Notes under the pieces: generated by a model | The model's input: the letters and a program-made list of their open reading frames with translations, nothing else | Database searches by the model: none | Told to the model about the DNA's origin: nothing | Made by a program: the position numbers and the translations under genes | Shown here: piece by piece, positions 16,718 through 25,766 of the stretch | Numbering within the stretch: position 1 is the first letter of the stretch | How the letters are laid out: every line of letters starts with the position of its first letter | Assembly (NCBI RefSeq): GCF_000521805.1 | Contig: NZ_JAMB01000001.1 | Span: 186,001-250,000, forward strand | Source of the DNA: Marinomonas ushuaiensis DSM 15871 | GTDB lineage: Bacteria; Pseudomonadota; Gammaproteobacteria; Pseudomonadales; Marinomonadaceae | DNA length: 64,000 nt | Reading direction: 5' to 3'

Positions 16718-18049
16718 ATGAATAAATCTTATTTAGCCGGTTTAACAAAAAGTGATTGGTTGTGCCTTAGTTTCTTAGATGGCATTGGGCCAGCACGACT
16801 TTCTCGTCTCTATACTTATCTTAATCAACTCCAGCTGAACCCATCGGATGATGAGTCAGACGCTTTAGACCTCTTTGAAATAAACAAATTTGAAGAAAGC
16901 GAAGGCGTTGGCTACGGTTTGTCTTACGAATTATTAAGGACCTTAAAATGGCCTGAAATAACCGCTCGACAAGCCATGGATTATTTATCTAATGGGACAC
17001 TAACTGAAGAACAAAAGATAAAGCGAGATAACACCTTAGTTTGGTTAGACGAAGATCATCACCATTTGGTACTTCAAGAAGAGGAAGACTATCCAGACGA
17101 CTTAAAAGAAATCAGCGTTGCTCCAGCATTTTTGTATTTGGAAGGAAGTCGAGATGCTCTCATGCTTCCTAAAATTGGCATAGTAGGCGCAAGAAAATGC
17201 ACTCGCTATGGGCGTGATGCAACCTTTCAGTTTGCTAAAAAATTATCCGATCGTGGTGTTTGTGTGGTGAGCGGTGGCGCAATGGGAATTGACACGGCCG
17301 CTCATCAAGGTGCTCTAGAAAGTCAAATTACACCGACGTTAGTCATCATGGGAACCGGGCTTCTGCATCGTTATCCTACTCATAATACGGCTCTTTTTGA
17401 GCAAGTTTTAGAACAAGGTGGTGCGTTAATTAGTGAATACCCACTAACCATAAGTCCTAAACCACACCTCTTTCCACCTCGTAATCGAATCATCAGTGGC
17501 TTAAGTATGGGAATCCTCGTTTCAGAAGCGTCAATCAAAAGTGGTTCTCTGATCAGTGCGAGTTATGCCGTACAACAAAACCGAGAAGTGTTTACTCTGC
17601 CAGGTCGTTTGTCTGATCCGCAATCAGAAGGCTGCCATGAATTGCTTCGACAAGGCGCGACCTTAGTTCGTCATGTGGATGATATTTTGGCTGAATGTGT
17701 GTCTCTTTCTCATTCTCATATCGCTAAGTTACCTAAACATTCGCTTGCTGATAAAAAGCGGGTTGATAAAAAATCAGTTGGTAAAAGAGAGAAGTACAAA
17801 AAGCCTGTAACAAACCAGATAGAGATCACTTCTGTTTCGAGCTTATCCTCTCTTAATGAAATTCCTAGTTCGCTTTCAGCAGAAGCAAGAGTCATTGCAA
17901 AGCTGCTGGAAAAGGAATCATACGCGATGGACTTTGATTCATTGATTCGCCATACAAAAATGAATGCAGGAATCATGATGCAGGTGCTAATGGAGTTGGA
18001 GTTATCGGGTTGTGTTGAAAACCGTGAAGGTCTTTATAACCGATGTTGA
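16718..18049 (+). CDS. dprA: DNA-processing protein DprA (Smf)
   Basis: A 443-residue protein that loads RecA on incoming single-stranded DNA during transformation. The Rossmann-like DprA domain is clear: VGARKCTRYGRD, VSGGAMGIDTAAHQGAL, TGLLHRYP, SEYPLTISPKPHLFPPRNRIISGLS and SGSLISASYAVQQNREVF. A Lys-rich linker follows (about residues 345-375) and then a C-terminal winged-helix. The ATG at 16718 is preferred; a TTG at 16667 would add 17 residues without homology. The adjacent lysM and tsaC-type genes found downstream or upstream in relatives are absent here. Confidence 0.93.
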   Translation: MNKSYLAGLTKSDWLCLSFLDGIGPARLSRLYTYLNQLQLNPSDDESDALDLFEINKFEESEGVGYGLSYELLRTLKWPEITARQAMDYLSNGTLTEEQKIKRDNTLVWLDEDHHHLVLQEEEDYPDDLKEISVAPAFLYLEGSRDALMLPKIGIVGARKCTRYGRDATFQFAKKLSDRGVCVVSGGAMGIDTAAHQGALESQITPTLVIMGTGLLHRYPTHNTALFEQVLEQGGALISEYPLTISPKPHLFPPRNRIISGLSMGILVSEASIKSGSLISASYAVQQNREVFTLPGRLSDPQSEGCHELLRQGATLVRHVDDILAECVSLSHSHIAKLPKHSLADKKRVDKKSVGKREKYKKPVTNQIEITSVSSLSSLNEIPSSLSAEARVIAKLLEKESYAMDFDSLIRHTKMNAGIMMQVLMELELSGCVENREGLYNRC

Positions 18050-18086
18050 GTTTATACTTTAATCAACATCGGTAATTTAAAGGAAG

Positions 18087-18506
18087 CTAATCTACATCGC
18101 TAAAGATGTCTTTTTTAAGCTGTTTAATATCGCGTCGCTCTTTTTTGTTGGGTTTATGGTCTGCCATAATACGGCCACCGTAAGATTTATTTTCTAGTGC
18201 GCGGCGTTCACGTTTCTCGACAGACTCTGGGGTTTCTTCATATAGTAACTGAGCTTCTGGCGCACCACGGCGTTGAGCGCTGATGGCTTTGATCTCAACA
18301 ACCTTTTCATCCCAGCCTGCTCGTATACCAATTAAGGCTCCTATTTCCACATTACGGCTCGATTTACCCTTGCTGCCATTGTAGGAAACCTTGCCGCCAT
18401 CGATCGCATCCTTACAAAGTGAACGAGTTTTGTAAAATCGTGCGGCCCAAAGCCACTTATCTAAACGAACGGCTTGTGGTGTAGACTGCTTTTCTGCTTT
18501 ACTCAT
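18087..18506 (-). CDS. hslR: Ribosome-associated heat shock protein Hsp15
   Basis: A 139-residue RNA-binding protein. The S4 domain reads VRLDKWLWAARFYKTRSLCKDAIDGGKVSYNG (residues about 13-45), followed by VEIGALIGIRAG. The C-terminal third is strongly basic (RRALENKSYGG, KPNKKERRDIKQLKK). In E. coli Hsp15 binds free 50S subunits that still carry nascent-chain tRNA. It is convergent with dprA. Confidence 0.92.
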   Translation of the reverse strand: MSKAEKQSTPQAVRLDKWLWAARFYKTRSLCKDAIDGGKVSYNGSKGKSSRNVEIGALIGIRAGWDEKVVEIKAISAQRRGAPEAQLLYEETPESVEKRERRALENKSYGGRIMADHKPNKKERRDIKQLKKDIFSDVD

Positions 18507-18567
18507 AAGTCTGTTTTACTCATCAAAAATACGTTGACTCTATTTTGTTGTCATATTTGAGGCTGTC

Positions 18568-19416
18568 ATGAAGGACGTTAATACACACCCTACTTTCCAA
18601 GCTCTTCAAAAAATAATACACGATGCCGCCGATGTGATCATGGATATTTATCAACGCTCAGATTTGGGCATTGAGCAAAAGTCTGATGACAGTCCGGTTA
18701 CCGCTGCTGACCTTGCTGCGCACAAGGTTATATTAGCAGGCTTGCAGTTACTTACACCCGATATTCCTGTTCTTTCAGAAGAGAGCTCTGAAGAAGGCGT
18801 AGTGTCATTTGAAGAACGCTCTCAATGGTCAATGTTGTGGGTTGTTGATCCGTTAGATGGTACAAAAGAATTTATTAAGCGTAATGGCGAGTTCAGCATC
18901 AATATTGCGCTTGTGGAAAACGGCGAAGCAATTGTTGGTATGGTGTATTTACCAACTACTACCGAGGGTTATTTCGGTGTCACTCGTTCATGGAAAGGTC
19001 TGCCTGTTTGTGCTATGAAATGGCAAGGTGATGAATATGAAAGTATTAAAATACGCGCGCCTCGAGATCCAATCATTGTGATGACAAGTCGAAGTCATGG
19101 CCCAGCATTACCGAAAGATCTAAAAGCGACATTGAAATTAACCTATGAACAAGTGCGAGAGCTACCAAAAGGAAGTTCTATAAAAGGATGTCGTATAGCG
19201 GAAGGCATTGCTGACTTGCATTTACGTCGAGGACCGACAAGTGAATGGGATACGGCTGCACAACAAGCGATAATCGAAGCCGCTGGAGGAATGCTAGTAA
19301 CACCGACAGGAAAACCTTTTCGCTATAATCAGCGTAAAACTCTTCTCAATGGACACTTTTTTGTCTCTGGTCCTGAAATAGCGCCTACCGTGATCGACTG
19401 GTATAAAAAAGACTAA
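18568..19416 (+). CDS. cysQ: 3'(2'),5'-bisphosphate nucleotidase
   Basis: A 282-residue inositol-monophosphatase-fold enzyme. The metal-binding motifs are all present: DDSPVTAADLAAH, SEESSEEG, WVVDPLDGTKEFIKRNGEFSINIAL and SEWDTAAQQAIIEAAGG. It hydrolyses PAP to AMP and so relieves inhibition of sulfate assimilation. The family also contains inositol-phosphatases, but the spacing of EFIKRNGEFSINIAL is typical of CysQ. The gene is divergent from hslR. Confidence 0.92.
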   Translation: MKDVNTHPTFQALQKIIHDAADVIMDIYQRSDLGIEQKSDDSPVTAADLAAHKVILAGLQLLTPDIPVLSEESSEEGVVSFEERSQWSMLWVVDPLDGTKEFIKRNGEFSINIALVENGEAIVGMVYLPTTTEGYFGVTRSWKGLPVCAMKWQGDEYESIKIRAPRDPIIVMTSRSHGPALPKDLKATLKLTYEQVRELPKGSSIKGCRIAEGIADLHLRRGPTSEWDTAAQQAIIEAAGGMLVTPTGKPFRYNQRKTLLNGHFFVSGPEIAPTVIDWYKKD

Positions 19417-19713
19417 AGCGGTGACTTTAATCTTTATCGATCTGTAACCAATCAAATAGGGATAGGATTGATTTTCTGTTCCACGTGAAACGTGTAGGGA
19501 TTACTTTGATTTATAAAACAAGCAAATAGCTAGGTTGGTTATGATCAACTCTTCTAATTAGTTTGTTACCTTCTGGGTTACGTAAATGCACATGCGACAT
19601 CAACACCGGTTGGTGATCGTGGTGAGATAGGTGCGCTAAGGCAAATCTTCAAAAGCGAGGTGAGTTTTATACTTAAATAATGAGTTGATTACAGCTCGGT
19701 TTGGAGAAAGTTT
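19417..19713. other. Intergenic region with parS-like site and possible gene remnant
   Basis: No complete gene. It holds parS-like site C. On the minus strand a 45-codon open frame (19511-19648) has protein-like composition (SHVHLRNPEGNKLIRRVDHN) but no convincing start; it may be a fragment of a lost gene. Confidence 0.5.
19477..19492. promoter_or_regulatory. parS: parS-like ParB binding site C
   Basis: TGTTCCACGTGAAACG, 15 of 16 positions of the parS consensus, in a non-coding stretch after cysQ. Confidence 0.8.
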
Positions 19714-20067
19714 TTGCCATATTTAGAACAGTTTATGCGGCAGTGGAAAGCCTATTTGTTAAGCGAGTTTGCGGTTTATGGGCTTGCTTATACTGAAACC
19801 GATAGTGGCGAGAATTCTGATATTAAAACGAATTCACTGCTTTATTTCGGTTGGTTGCGCAGGAAGTTTCAATCGACATATAACATGGATGAATCAAGAG
19901 ATGATGTCGTTTGGATGATGCTAGAAAGGCAATTAAGAGAGCTCGCAAAGAAAGCTGAAAAAGGCAGCGCTAATTTAGTTTCTAAGATGCATTTTGATGA
20001 AAGGCAAATTCAGGTCATCCTCGATTTCAGTTACGATGATGAGCAACATATTATTTATGTAAGCTGA
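19714..20067 (+). CDS. Uncharacterised small cytosolic protein
   Basis: A 117-residue protein not recognised. It is soluble, without signal or membrane segments, with a mixed helical pattern; the middle (LYFGWLRRKFQSTYNMDESRDDVVWMMLERQLREL) is amphipathic and the C-terminus is acidic. A TTG at 19714 with GGAGAAA 8 bases upstream is the likely start; ATG at 19735 would give a 110-residue form. It stands alone between cysQ and the LpxM-like gene. The codon pattern and ribosome site argue that it is a real gene. Confidence 0.6.
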   Translation: MPYLEQFMRQWKAYLLSEFAVYGLAYTETDSGENSDIKTNSLLYFGWLRRKFQSTYNMDESRDDVVWMMLERQLRELAKKAEKGSANLVSKMHFDERQIQVILDFSYDDEQHIIYVS

Positions 20068-20393
20068 TCTCACTTTTTACTTAAGGTGAGCAGTAAGATC
20101 AGCACATTCCAAATTAAACAGGTCTATTTAGCTTTTTTATTCGGTAAATCTGTAATGGTTCCAGGACATTACCAGATCCTCACAATGAAGCGCTAGATGC
20201 TAAACAGTTCAAGGTACCAATGACCCAAGTTTTTTTGATCGTGCTCTATCTGATTAGCGAACAGCTTATCGCTAAGTTGTTTATCTTAAAAATAAGCTCG
20301 TTATATAAGATTATTACTTCATTGGAATTGCTTCAATAAGGTACCATGATTACTTTCGATACCTAGATTCACTTATTAAATGAAACAAAATTT
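20068..20393. other. Intergenic region with a long hairpin
   Basis: The stop codon of the small gene lies in a stem of about 8 bp (20063-20070 with 20096-20103) with an inner CTCAC/GTGAG pairing; no T-run follows. A 39-codon plus-strand frame (20220-20339) is hydrophobic but lacks a ribosome site and is not called. It must contain the promoter of the acyltransferase gene. Confidence 0.4.
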
Positions 20394-21350
20394 ATGACTT
20401 CAACAGATAATAAATTACACAACCCTACTTTTAAATGGTCTTTTTTAGCCCCACGATTTTGGGGTACTTGGTTGTTAATACTTCTAGTGCTCGCTTTGGC
20501 TTATGTTCCTTTTCGTATACGAGATAAACTGGCGAAAAAACTTGTTCCTTTGATTATGAAGAAAAAGACAGGAGCGCTAAAACGTGCACGTATTAATCTT
20601 CAATATTGTTTTCCTGAAAAACCACTAGAAGAGAGGGAAATGATATTGCAGCATAGCTTAGAGACGGCAGCTCAGTTTTGTTTAGCGTACGGTGAATTAT
20701 TTGTTCGTAGTGAAAAATACAAAAAGAGTCGAAATGAAATTATTGGTGGAGAGCATCTTTTTCCTCTTTTAGATAAGGGTGAAAATGTAATCACTCTTGT
20801 CCCTCATTGTTGGTCGATTGATTACACAGGTTCTTTGATTGCCTCTTTAGGCTATACCTTGACGACTATTATGAACCCCCATAAAGACCCTTTAATGGAT
20901 TGGGTAATGCATGTTCAGCGCAATCAGTATGGCAATGGCGTTGTGTATCCAAGAAGTGCTGGTGTGAAGGCTTTCTTACAGTCGGTTAGAAAAGGTTGTG
21001 TTGGTTATTATCTACCAGATGAAGATCTAGGCCTAAAACACTCTGAGTTTGTTCCTTTCTTTGGAACAGAGAAAGCGACAATTAAAGGGTTGGGGAAATT
21101 AGCGAAACTGTCCAAGGCGCATATAGTTCCAATGTTTCAAGCTTACAATGCTAAATCTGGAAAGTATGAATTACACATATTTCCTGAATTAGAAAACTTC
21201 CCTACTGGTGATGATAGAGAGGATGCCATTTTAATGAATAAGGCATTAGAAGCTATGATCGAACCACACACAGAACAATATATGTGGATATTAAGTTTGT
21301 TACGCAGTCGTCCTGACGGCAGTAAAATATACAGTGAAGAAGTTCGTTAA
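20394..21350 (+). CDS. lpxM: Lipid A biosynthesis acyltransferase (LpxL/LpxM family)
   Basis: A 318-residue inner-membrane enzyme. One N-terminal membrane anchor (LLILLVLALAYVPF, residues about 25-38) precedes the acyltransferase domain with the catalytic HX4D motif in HCWSID (about residue 140), the YLPDEDLG block and FFGTEKATIKGLGKLAKLSKAHIVPMF. It adds a secondary acyl chain to Kdo2-lipid A. YLPDEDLG favours the LpxM (myristoyl) side of the family over LpxL, but the acyl chain cannot be told from sequence. A lipid A acyltransferase also occurs near oriC in Pseudomonas. Confidence 0.82.
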   Translation: MTSTDNKLHNPTFKWSFLAPRFWGTWLLILLVLALAYVPFRIRDKLAKKLVPLIMKKKTGALKRARINLQYCFPEKPLEEREMILQHSLETAAQFCLAYGELFVRSEKYKKSRNEIIGGEHLFPLLDKGENVITLVPHCWSIDYTGSLIASLGYTLTTIMNPHKDPLMDWVMHVQRNQYGNGVVYPRSAGVKAFLQSVRKGCVGYYLPDEDLGLKHSEFVPFFGTEKATIKGLGKLAKLSKAHIVPMFQAYNAKSGKYELHIFPELENFPTGDDREDAILMNKALEAMIEPHTEQYMWILSLLRSRPDGSKIYSEEVR

Positions 21351-21375
21351 GGTTACTATCCGCAATTTTTACTAA

Positions 21376-22311
<936 letters not shown>

Positions 22312-22342
22312 TCCTATAGACAATAAAAAAAGAGGATATGTT

Positions 22343-23152
22343 TTGGATCAATACGCCGTATTTGGAAACCCTATTGCTCACAGTAAATCGCCTGACATAC
22401 ACATGCATTTTGCTAAAGAAACTCAGCAAGGTATTAACTACATGCGAATTTTGGGCGACGATGTTGAATTTGAGAACCAAGTTCGAGCGTTTTTCGAGAA
22501 AGACGGAAAAGGTCTTAACGTAACATCGCCGTTTAAAGATCGAGCTTTTGCCATGTGTGATGTACTGAGCTCACGAGCTAAAAAAGCCGGTGCCGTCAAT
22601 ACCTTAATGATGGGTAAGAATGGCGAACTGTTTGGCGACACCACAGACGGTGTCGGCATGGTACGAGACATAGTTGAGACTCATCAACAAAGCTTAAAAG
22701 GCAAACGTATTCTGATTATTGGTGCGGGTGGTGCCGTCCAAGGTATTTTAGATAATGTTCTGGCAGAGAATCCATCCTCTGTAACCATTGCTAACCGCAC
22801 GGTTGAAAAAGCTCAGGTCTTGGCTGAGAAGTTTGGTTGCCTTGCGTCTTCATTTGAAGCGTTAGAAGGTGCGTTTGATTTGATTATTAATGGCACTTCT
22901 GCGAGCCGTTCGAGTAGCTTACCGCCTTTAAAAGACGAATTAGCGAACGAGCGTACTTGGTGCTATGACATGACTTACGGAAAAGGCACCACTGTTTTTT
23001 TGCAATGGGCTATTGATCATGGTGCAACTGGTGCTGATGGTTTGGGTATGTTGGTTGGTCAAGCAGCGGAGTCTTTTTACATCTGGCGACAAGTTCGACC
23101 TGATATGGCGAGTTTACTGAACGCTATGCGCCAACAACTGGAAGAATCCTAA
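22343..23152 (+). CDS. aroE: Shikimate dehydrogenase
   Basis: A 269-residue NADPH-dependent enzyme of aromatic amino-acid synthesis. The substrate-binding N-terminus reads DQYAVFGNPIAHSKSPDIH, with NVTSPFKDRAF (catalytic Lys) and the Asp in DTTDGVGM; the NADP motif is IIGAGGAVQGIL. The start is TTG at 22343 with GAGG 7 bases upstream; the nearby ATG at 22338 is out of frame with the enzyme. Confidence 0.96.
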   Translation: MDQYAVFGNPIAHSKSPDIHMHFAKETQQGINYMRILGDDVEFENQVRAFFEKDGKGLNVTSPFKDRAFAMCDVLSSRAKKAGAVNTLMMGKNGELFGDTTDGVGMVRDIVETHQQSLKGKRILIIGAGGAVQGILDNVLAENPSSVTIANRTVEKAQVLAEKFGCLASSFEALEGAFDLIINGTSASRSSSLPPLKDELANERTWCYDMTYGKGTTVFLQWAIDHGATGADGLGMLVGQAAESFYIWRQVRPDMASLLNAMRQQLEES

Positions 23153-23154
23153 AA

Positions 23155-24324
23155 GTGAAAGCGCAGTGGTTTAATTCTGTTGATCAAATAGGCGAAGCCA
23201 AGTGGCAAGCGGCGATTGGTGAAACACGTTATCCTTTTGCGCAATTTGTCTTTCATAAGGCGCTTGAGCAAAGTCACAGTGTTGGTGATGGTACAGGTTG
23301 GTATCCAGAGTATCTATTTATCACAGATCAAGTTGAAAGCAGTGATGAAGACGTTCCTTTGGCAATTGCCCCAACCTATTTGAAAACCCATTCCCAAGGT
23401 GAATTTGTCTTTGATTGGTCATGGGCTGATGCTTATCAGCAACATGGTTTACGTTATTATCCTAAGCGAATTTGGGCGATTCCTTTTTCTCCTGTCACAG
23501 GGCCGCGGCTTTTTTCCCACCTTGACCCAACAGGCGACAATGCTGGCTTTTCTCATCTGTACCCAGCATTAGCCGAACTGATGACACAAGCAAACCAAGA
23601 ACGAGGCTTTTCAAGCTGGCATTTGTTGTTTACCCAAGCAGAACACGCCGAATTATTCTTACCCAATAAAGACCTTTTGCATCGGATTTCTTGCCAGTTT
23701 CATTGGTTCAATCGCGACTATAAAAATATGGATAATTACTTCTCGTATTTTTCCAGCCGTAAGCGCAAGACCGCTCGGAAGGAACGAGAAAAAGTGGCAG
23801 CTCAAGGCGTGACCTTAATTCGAAAATTAGGCAGCGAGTTAAGTACAGAAGAGATCGATTTCTTCTATCTGTGTTATCAATCCACTTACGCGAAGCGCGG
23901 TCAGCAAGGCTATTTAACTCGTGAGTTTTTTGGCTTGTTAGCGGAAACCATGGGCGAACAGATTCTTTTAGTACAAGCTCATCGAGCTGGAGAACAAATC
24001 GCTGCATCTTGGTGTTTCTTCGACGATCACTCACTTTACGGTCGTTACTGGGGTTGTATGGAAGAAGTTGATAGCTTGCACTTCGAAGCCTGTTATTACC
24101 AGGGGATTGAGTTCTGCTTGGAAAAAGGGTTACAGCATTTTGATCCAGGCACTCAAGGGGAACACAAAATAGCGCGAGGTTTCGAACCTGTGTTTAGCCA
24201 CAGTATTCATCAAATTGCTCATGAAGGATTTCGTGAGGCGATTGGACGTTTCTGTGAAGAAGAAGCGGAAGCAGTACGCGAATACCATCAAGATACTCGC
24301 GCACTTTTACCCTTTAAAGAATGA
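23155..24324 (+). CDS. GNAT/FemAB-like protein (DUF482 family)
   Basis: A 389-residue soluble protein starting with GTG two bases after the aroE stop, so clearly co-transcribed. The C-terminal half has the acyltransferase-like blocks FSSRKRKTARKEREKV, CYQSTYAKRGQQGYL, AASWCFFDDHSLYGRYWGC and HFDPGTQGEHKIARGFEPV, which place it in the PF04339 (peptidogalycan/FemAB-like) family. Members are predicted N-acyltransferases; the substrate is unknown. The link with aroE is positional only. Confidence 0.8.
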   Translation: MKAQWFNSVDQIGEAKWQAAIGETRYPFAQFVFHKALEQSHSVGDGTGWYPEYLFITDQVESSDEDVPLAIAPTYLKTHSQGEFVFDWSWADAYQQHGLRYYPKRIWAIPFSPVTGPRLFSHLDPTGDNAGFSHLYPALAELMTQANQERGFSSWHLLFTQAEHAELFLPNKDLLHRISCQFHWFNRDYKNMDNYFSYFSSRKRKTARKEREKVAAQGVTLIRKLGSELSTEEIDFFYLCYQSTYAKRGQQGYLTREFFGLLAETMGEQILLVQAHRAGEQIAASWCFFDDHSLYGRYWGCMEEVDSLHFEACYYQGIEFCLEKGLQHFDPGTQGEHKIARGFEPVFSHSIHQIAHEGFREAIGRFCEEEAEAVREYHQDTRALLPFKE

Positions 24325-24371
24325 CTTTTCAAACAAGACGTGTCATACAAAGAAGAGCCACGCAAAAGTAA

Positions 24372-25562
24372 TTAAACGTCTTGGTGTGGTCCGAATAATT
24401 CGTAATGAATACGATCCGCTTGCACGCCTAGAGTTAATAGCTGTTGTTTGACAAACATCATGAAGCCCAGTGGTCCACATAAGTAAAATTCACCATCTGT
24501 AATAGGTAGATCATTTTTGATGGATTCTAGCGTCATGTTGCCTTCGTAAACGCCTTCTTCTGTTTTATTTGTCTTTTCATACCAAGTATGTACGCTCAAC
24601 GGTAAAGACGTTTTTAGACCTTTCACATGATCTTTAAATGAATGTTGGCTCGGTACTGCGCAAGCATGTAAGTAGCTGATTGGTTGTGCGTAACCTTGTT
24701 TTGCGAACGTATCTAACATGGCTTGCATAGGTGTTAAACCCACACCACCAGAAATGAGGACAACAGGCTTTTGTTTGTCTTGGAAATAAAAGTCACCCGC
24801 TGGTGGCATTAATTGCACTTCATCACCCACATTAAGGTGATCGTGAAGATAATTAGACATAACGCCAGCAAGATCGCCATTGCCCTCACGTTTCACACTA
24901 ATGCGATACGTTTCACCATTTGGCGCTGTAGACAAAGAGTATTGACGAATTTCTTCGTATTGATTGCCTTTAGGGTGCAGTTTTACACCTAAATATTGAC
25001 CAGGAAGATAATCAATTACCACGTCTCCATCGACAGGAGCGAACACAAAACTGGTGACCAAGTCAGATTCTGGTGTTTTAGAAATCACTTTAAAGCGGCG
25101 GAAGTCTTTCCAGCCGCCAGTTTTTGCAGCACGCTCTTCATAAAGGTCCTTTTCTATCTTGATAAAGATATCAGCCAATTGTCCGTAAGCGGCCACCCAA
25201 GCCTCTTCTACGTCTTTGGTAAAAGCGTCAGGGGCTAATTCACGTAGAGTTTCAATCAAGTGATGACCAACGATATCGTATTGATCTGGTTTGATGTTAA
25301 AGCTGGTGTGTTTATGAGCGATACGCATTACGGCGCTCGTCAAAACTTCCAAGTTATCAATGTGTGTCGCATAGGCTGCAATCGCGTTAAACAAAGCCGC
25401 TGGTTGGCGTCCTGTTTTTTGATGTGTCATGTTGAATACGTCTTGTAACTCGGGGTTATGAGTAAACATACGCTTGTAGAAATATTCTGTAATAGCAGGT
25501 CCTGCAGAGGCTAATAATGGGATAGTGGCTTTTACAGTGTCGATATGTTGTTGGGATAACAT
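24372..25562 (-). CDS. hmp: Flavohemoprotein (nitric oxide dioxygenase)
   Basis: A 396-residue protein. The globin domain (1-140) has the proximal His in MRIAHKHTSF and the distal Gln/Tyr region near the N-terminus; the FAD domain has RQYSLSTAP; the NAD domain has ISGGVGLTPMQAML and YLCGPLGFMMFV. It converts NO with O2 to nitrate. It is divergent from norR and has a sigma-54 type promoter plus two NorR sites in the gap, so induction by NO through NorR is strongly indicated. Confidence 0.96.
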   Translation of the reverse strand: MLSQQHIDTVKATIPLLASAGPAITEYFYKRMFTHNPELQDVFNMTHQKTGRQPAALFNAIAAYATHIDNLEVLTSAVMRIAHKHTSFNIKPDQYDIVGHHLIETLRELAPDAFTKDVEEAWVAAYGQLADIFIKIEKDLYEERAAKTGGWKDFRRFKVISKTPESDLVTSFVFAPVDGDVVIDYLPGQYLGVKLHPKGNQYEEIRQYSLSTAPNGETYRISVKREGNGDLAGVMSNYLHDHLNVGDEVQLMPPAGDFYFQDKQKPVVLISGGVGLTPMQAMLDTFAKQGYAQPISYLHACAVPSQHSFKDHVKGLKTSLPLSVHTWYEKTNKTEEGVYEGNMTLESIKNDLPITDGEFYLCGPLGFMMFVKQQLLTLGVQADRIHYELFGPHQDV

Positions 25563-25623
25563 GGCGCTTCCTTAGTAATAGAGGTAATCAAGAGTTCGTT
25601 TTTAATATCTTTTCTCTGTTATT

Positions 25624-25638
25624 GCGAAGTTTGTGCCA
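25624..25638 (-). promoter_or_regulatory. Sigma-54 promoter of hmp
   Basis: On the minus strand TTGGCACAAACTTCGCAA carries GG and GC ten bases apart, as in the -24/-12 consensus TGGCAC-N5-TTGC. It lies about 62 bp before the hmp ATG. Confidence 0.75.
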
Positions 25639-25691
25639 ATAAAAAATAATCAATAAAAACAGATGGTTATTAGATATTTAAAAATAATAGA

Positions 25692-25746
25692 GTCAATATG
25701 ACTTATTTTAAATAAAGTCCTTATGTTATTTTTGAGTCAATATGAC
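25692..25746. promoter_or_regulatory. Two NorR binding sites
   Basis: GTCAATATGAC occurs twice, at 25692-25702 and 25736-25746, both perfect matches to the NorR site GTCA-N3-TGAC. They are 44 bp apart, on the upstream side of the hmp sigma-54 promoter, as expected for enhancers. Confidence 0.85.
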
Positions 25747-25766
25747 ACAATGTATTCATCTATCCG

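Noticed and set aside
18039-18073. Hairpin across the dprA stop as a terminator
   Set aside because: The 11-bp stem is good but no T-run follows on either strand, so it is not called a terminator.
20220-20339. 39-codon hydrophobic frame as a small membrane gene
   Set aside because: No ribosome site, low-complexity composition and AT-rich context.
22338-22523. ATG-started frame overlapping the aroE start
   Set aside because: AroE homology begins exactly at the TTG 22343 in another frame; the ATG frame has no homology.
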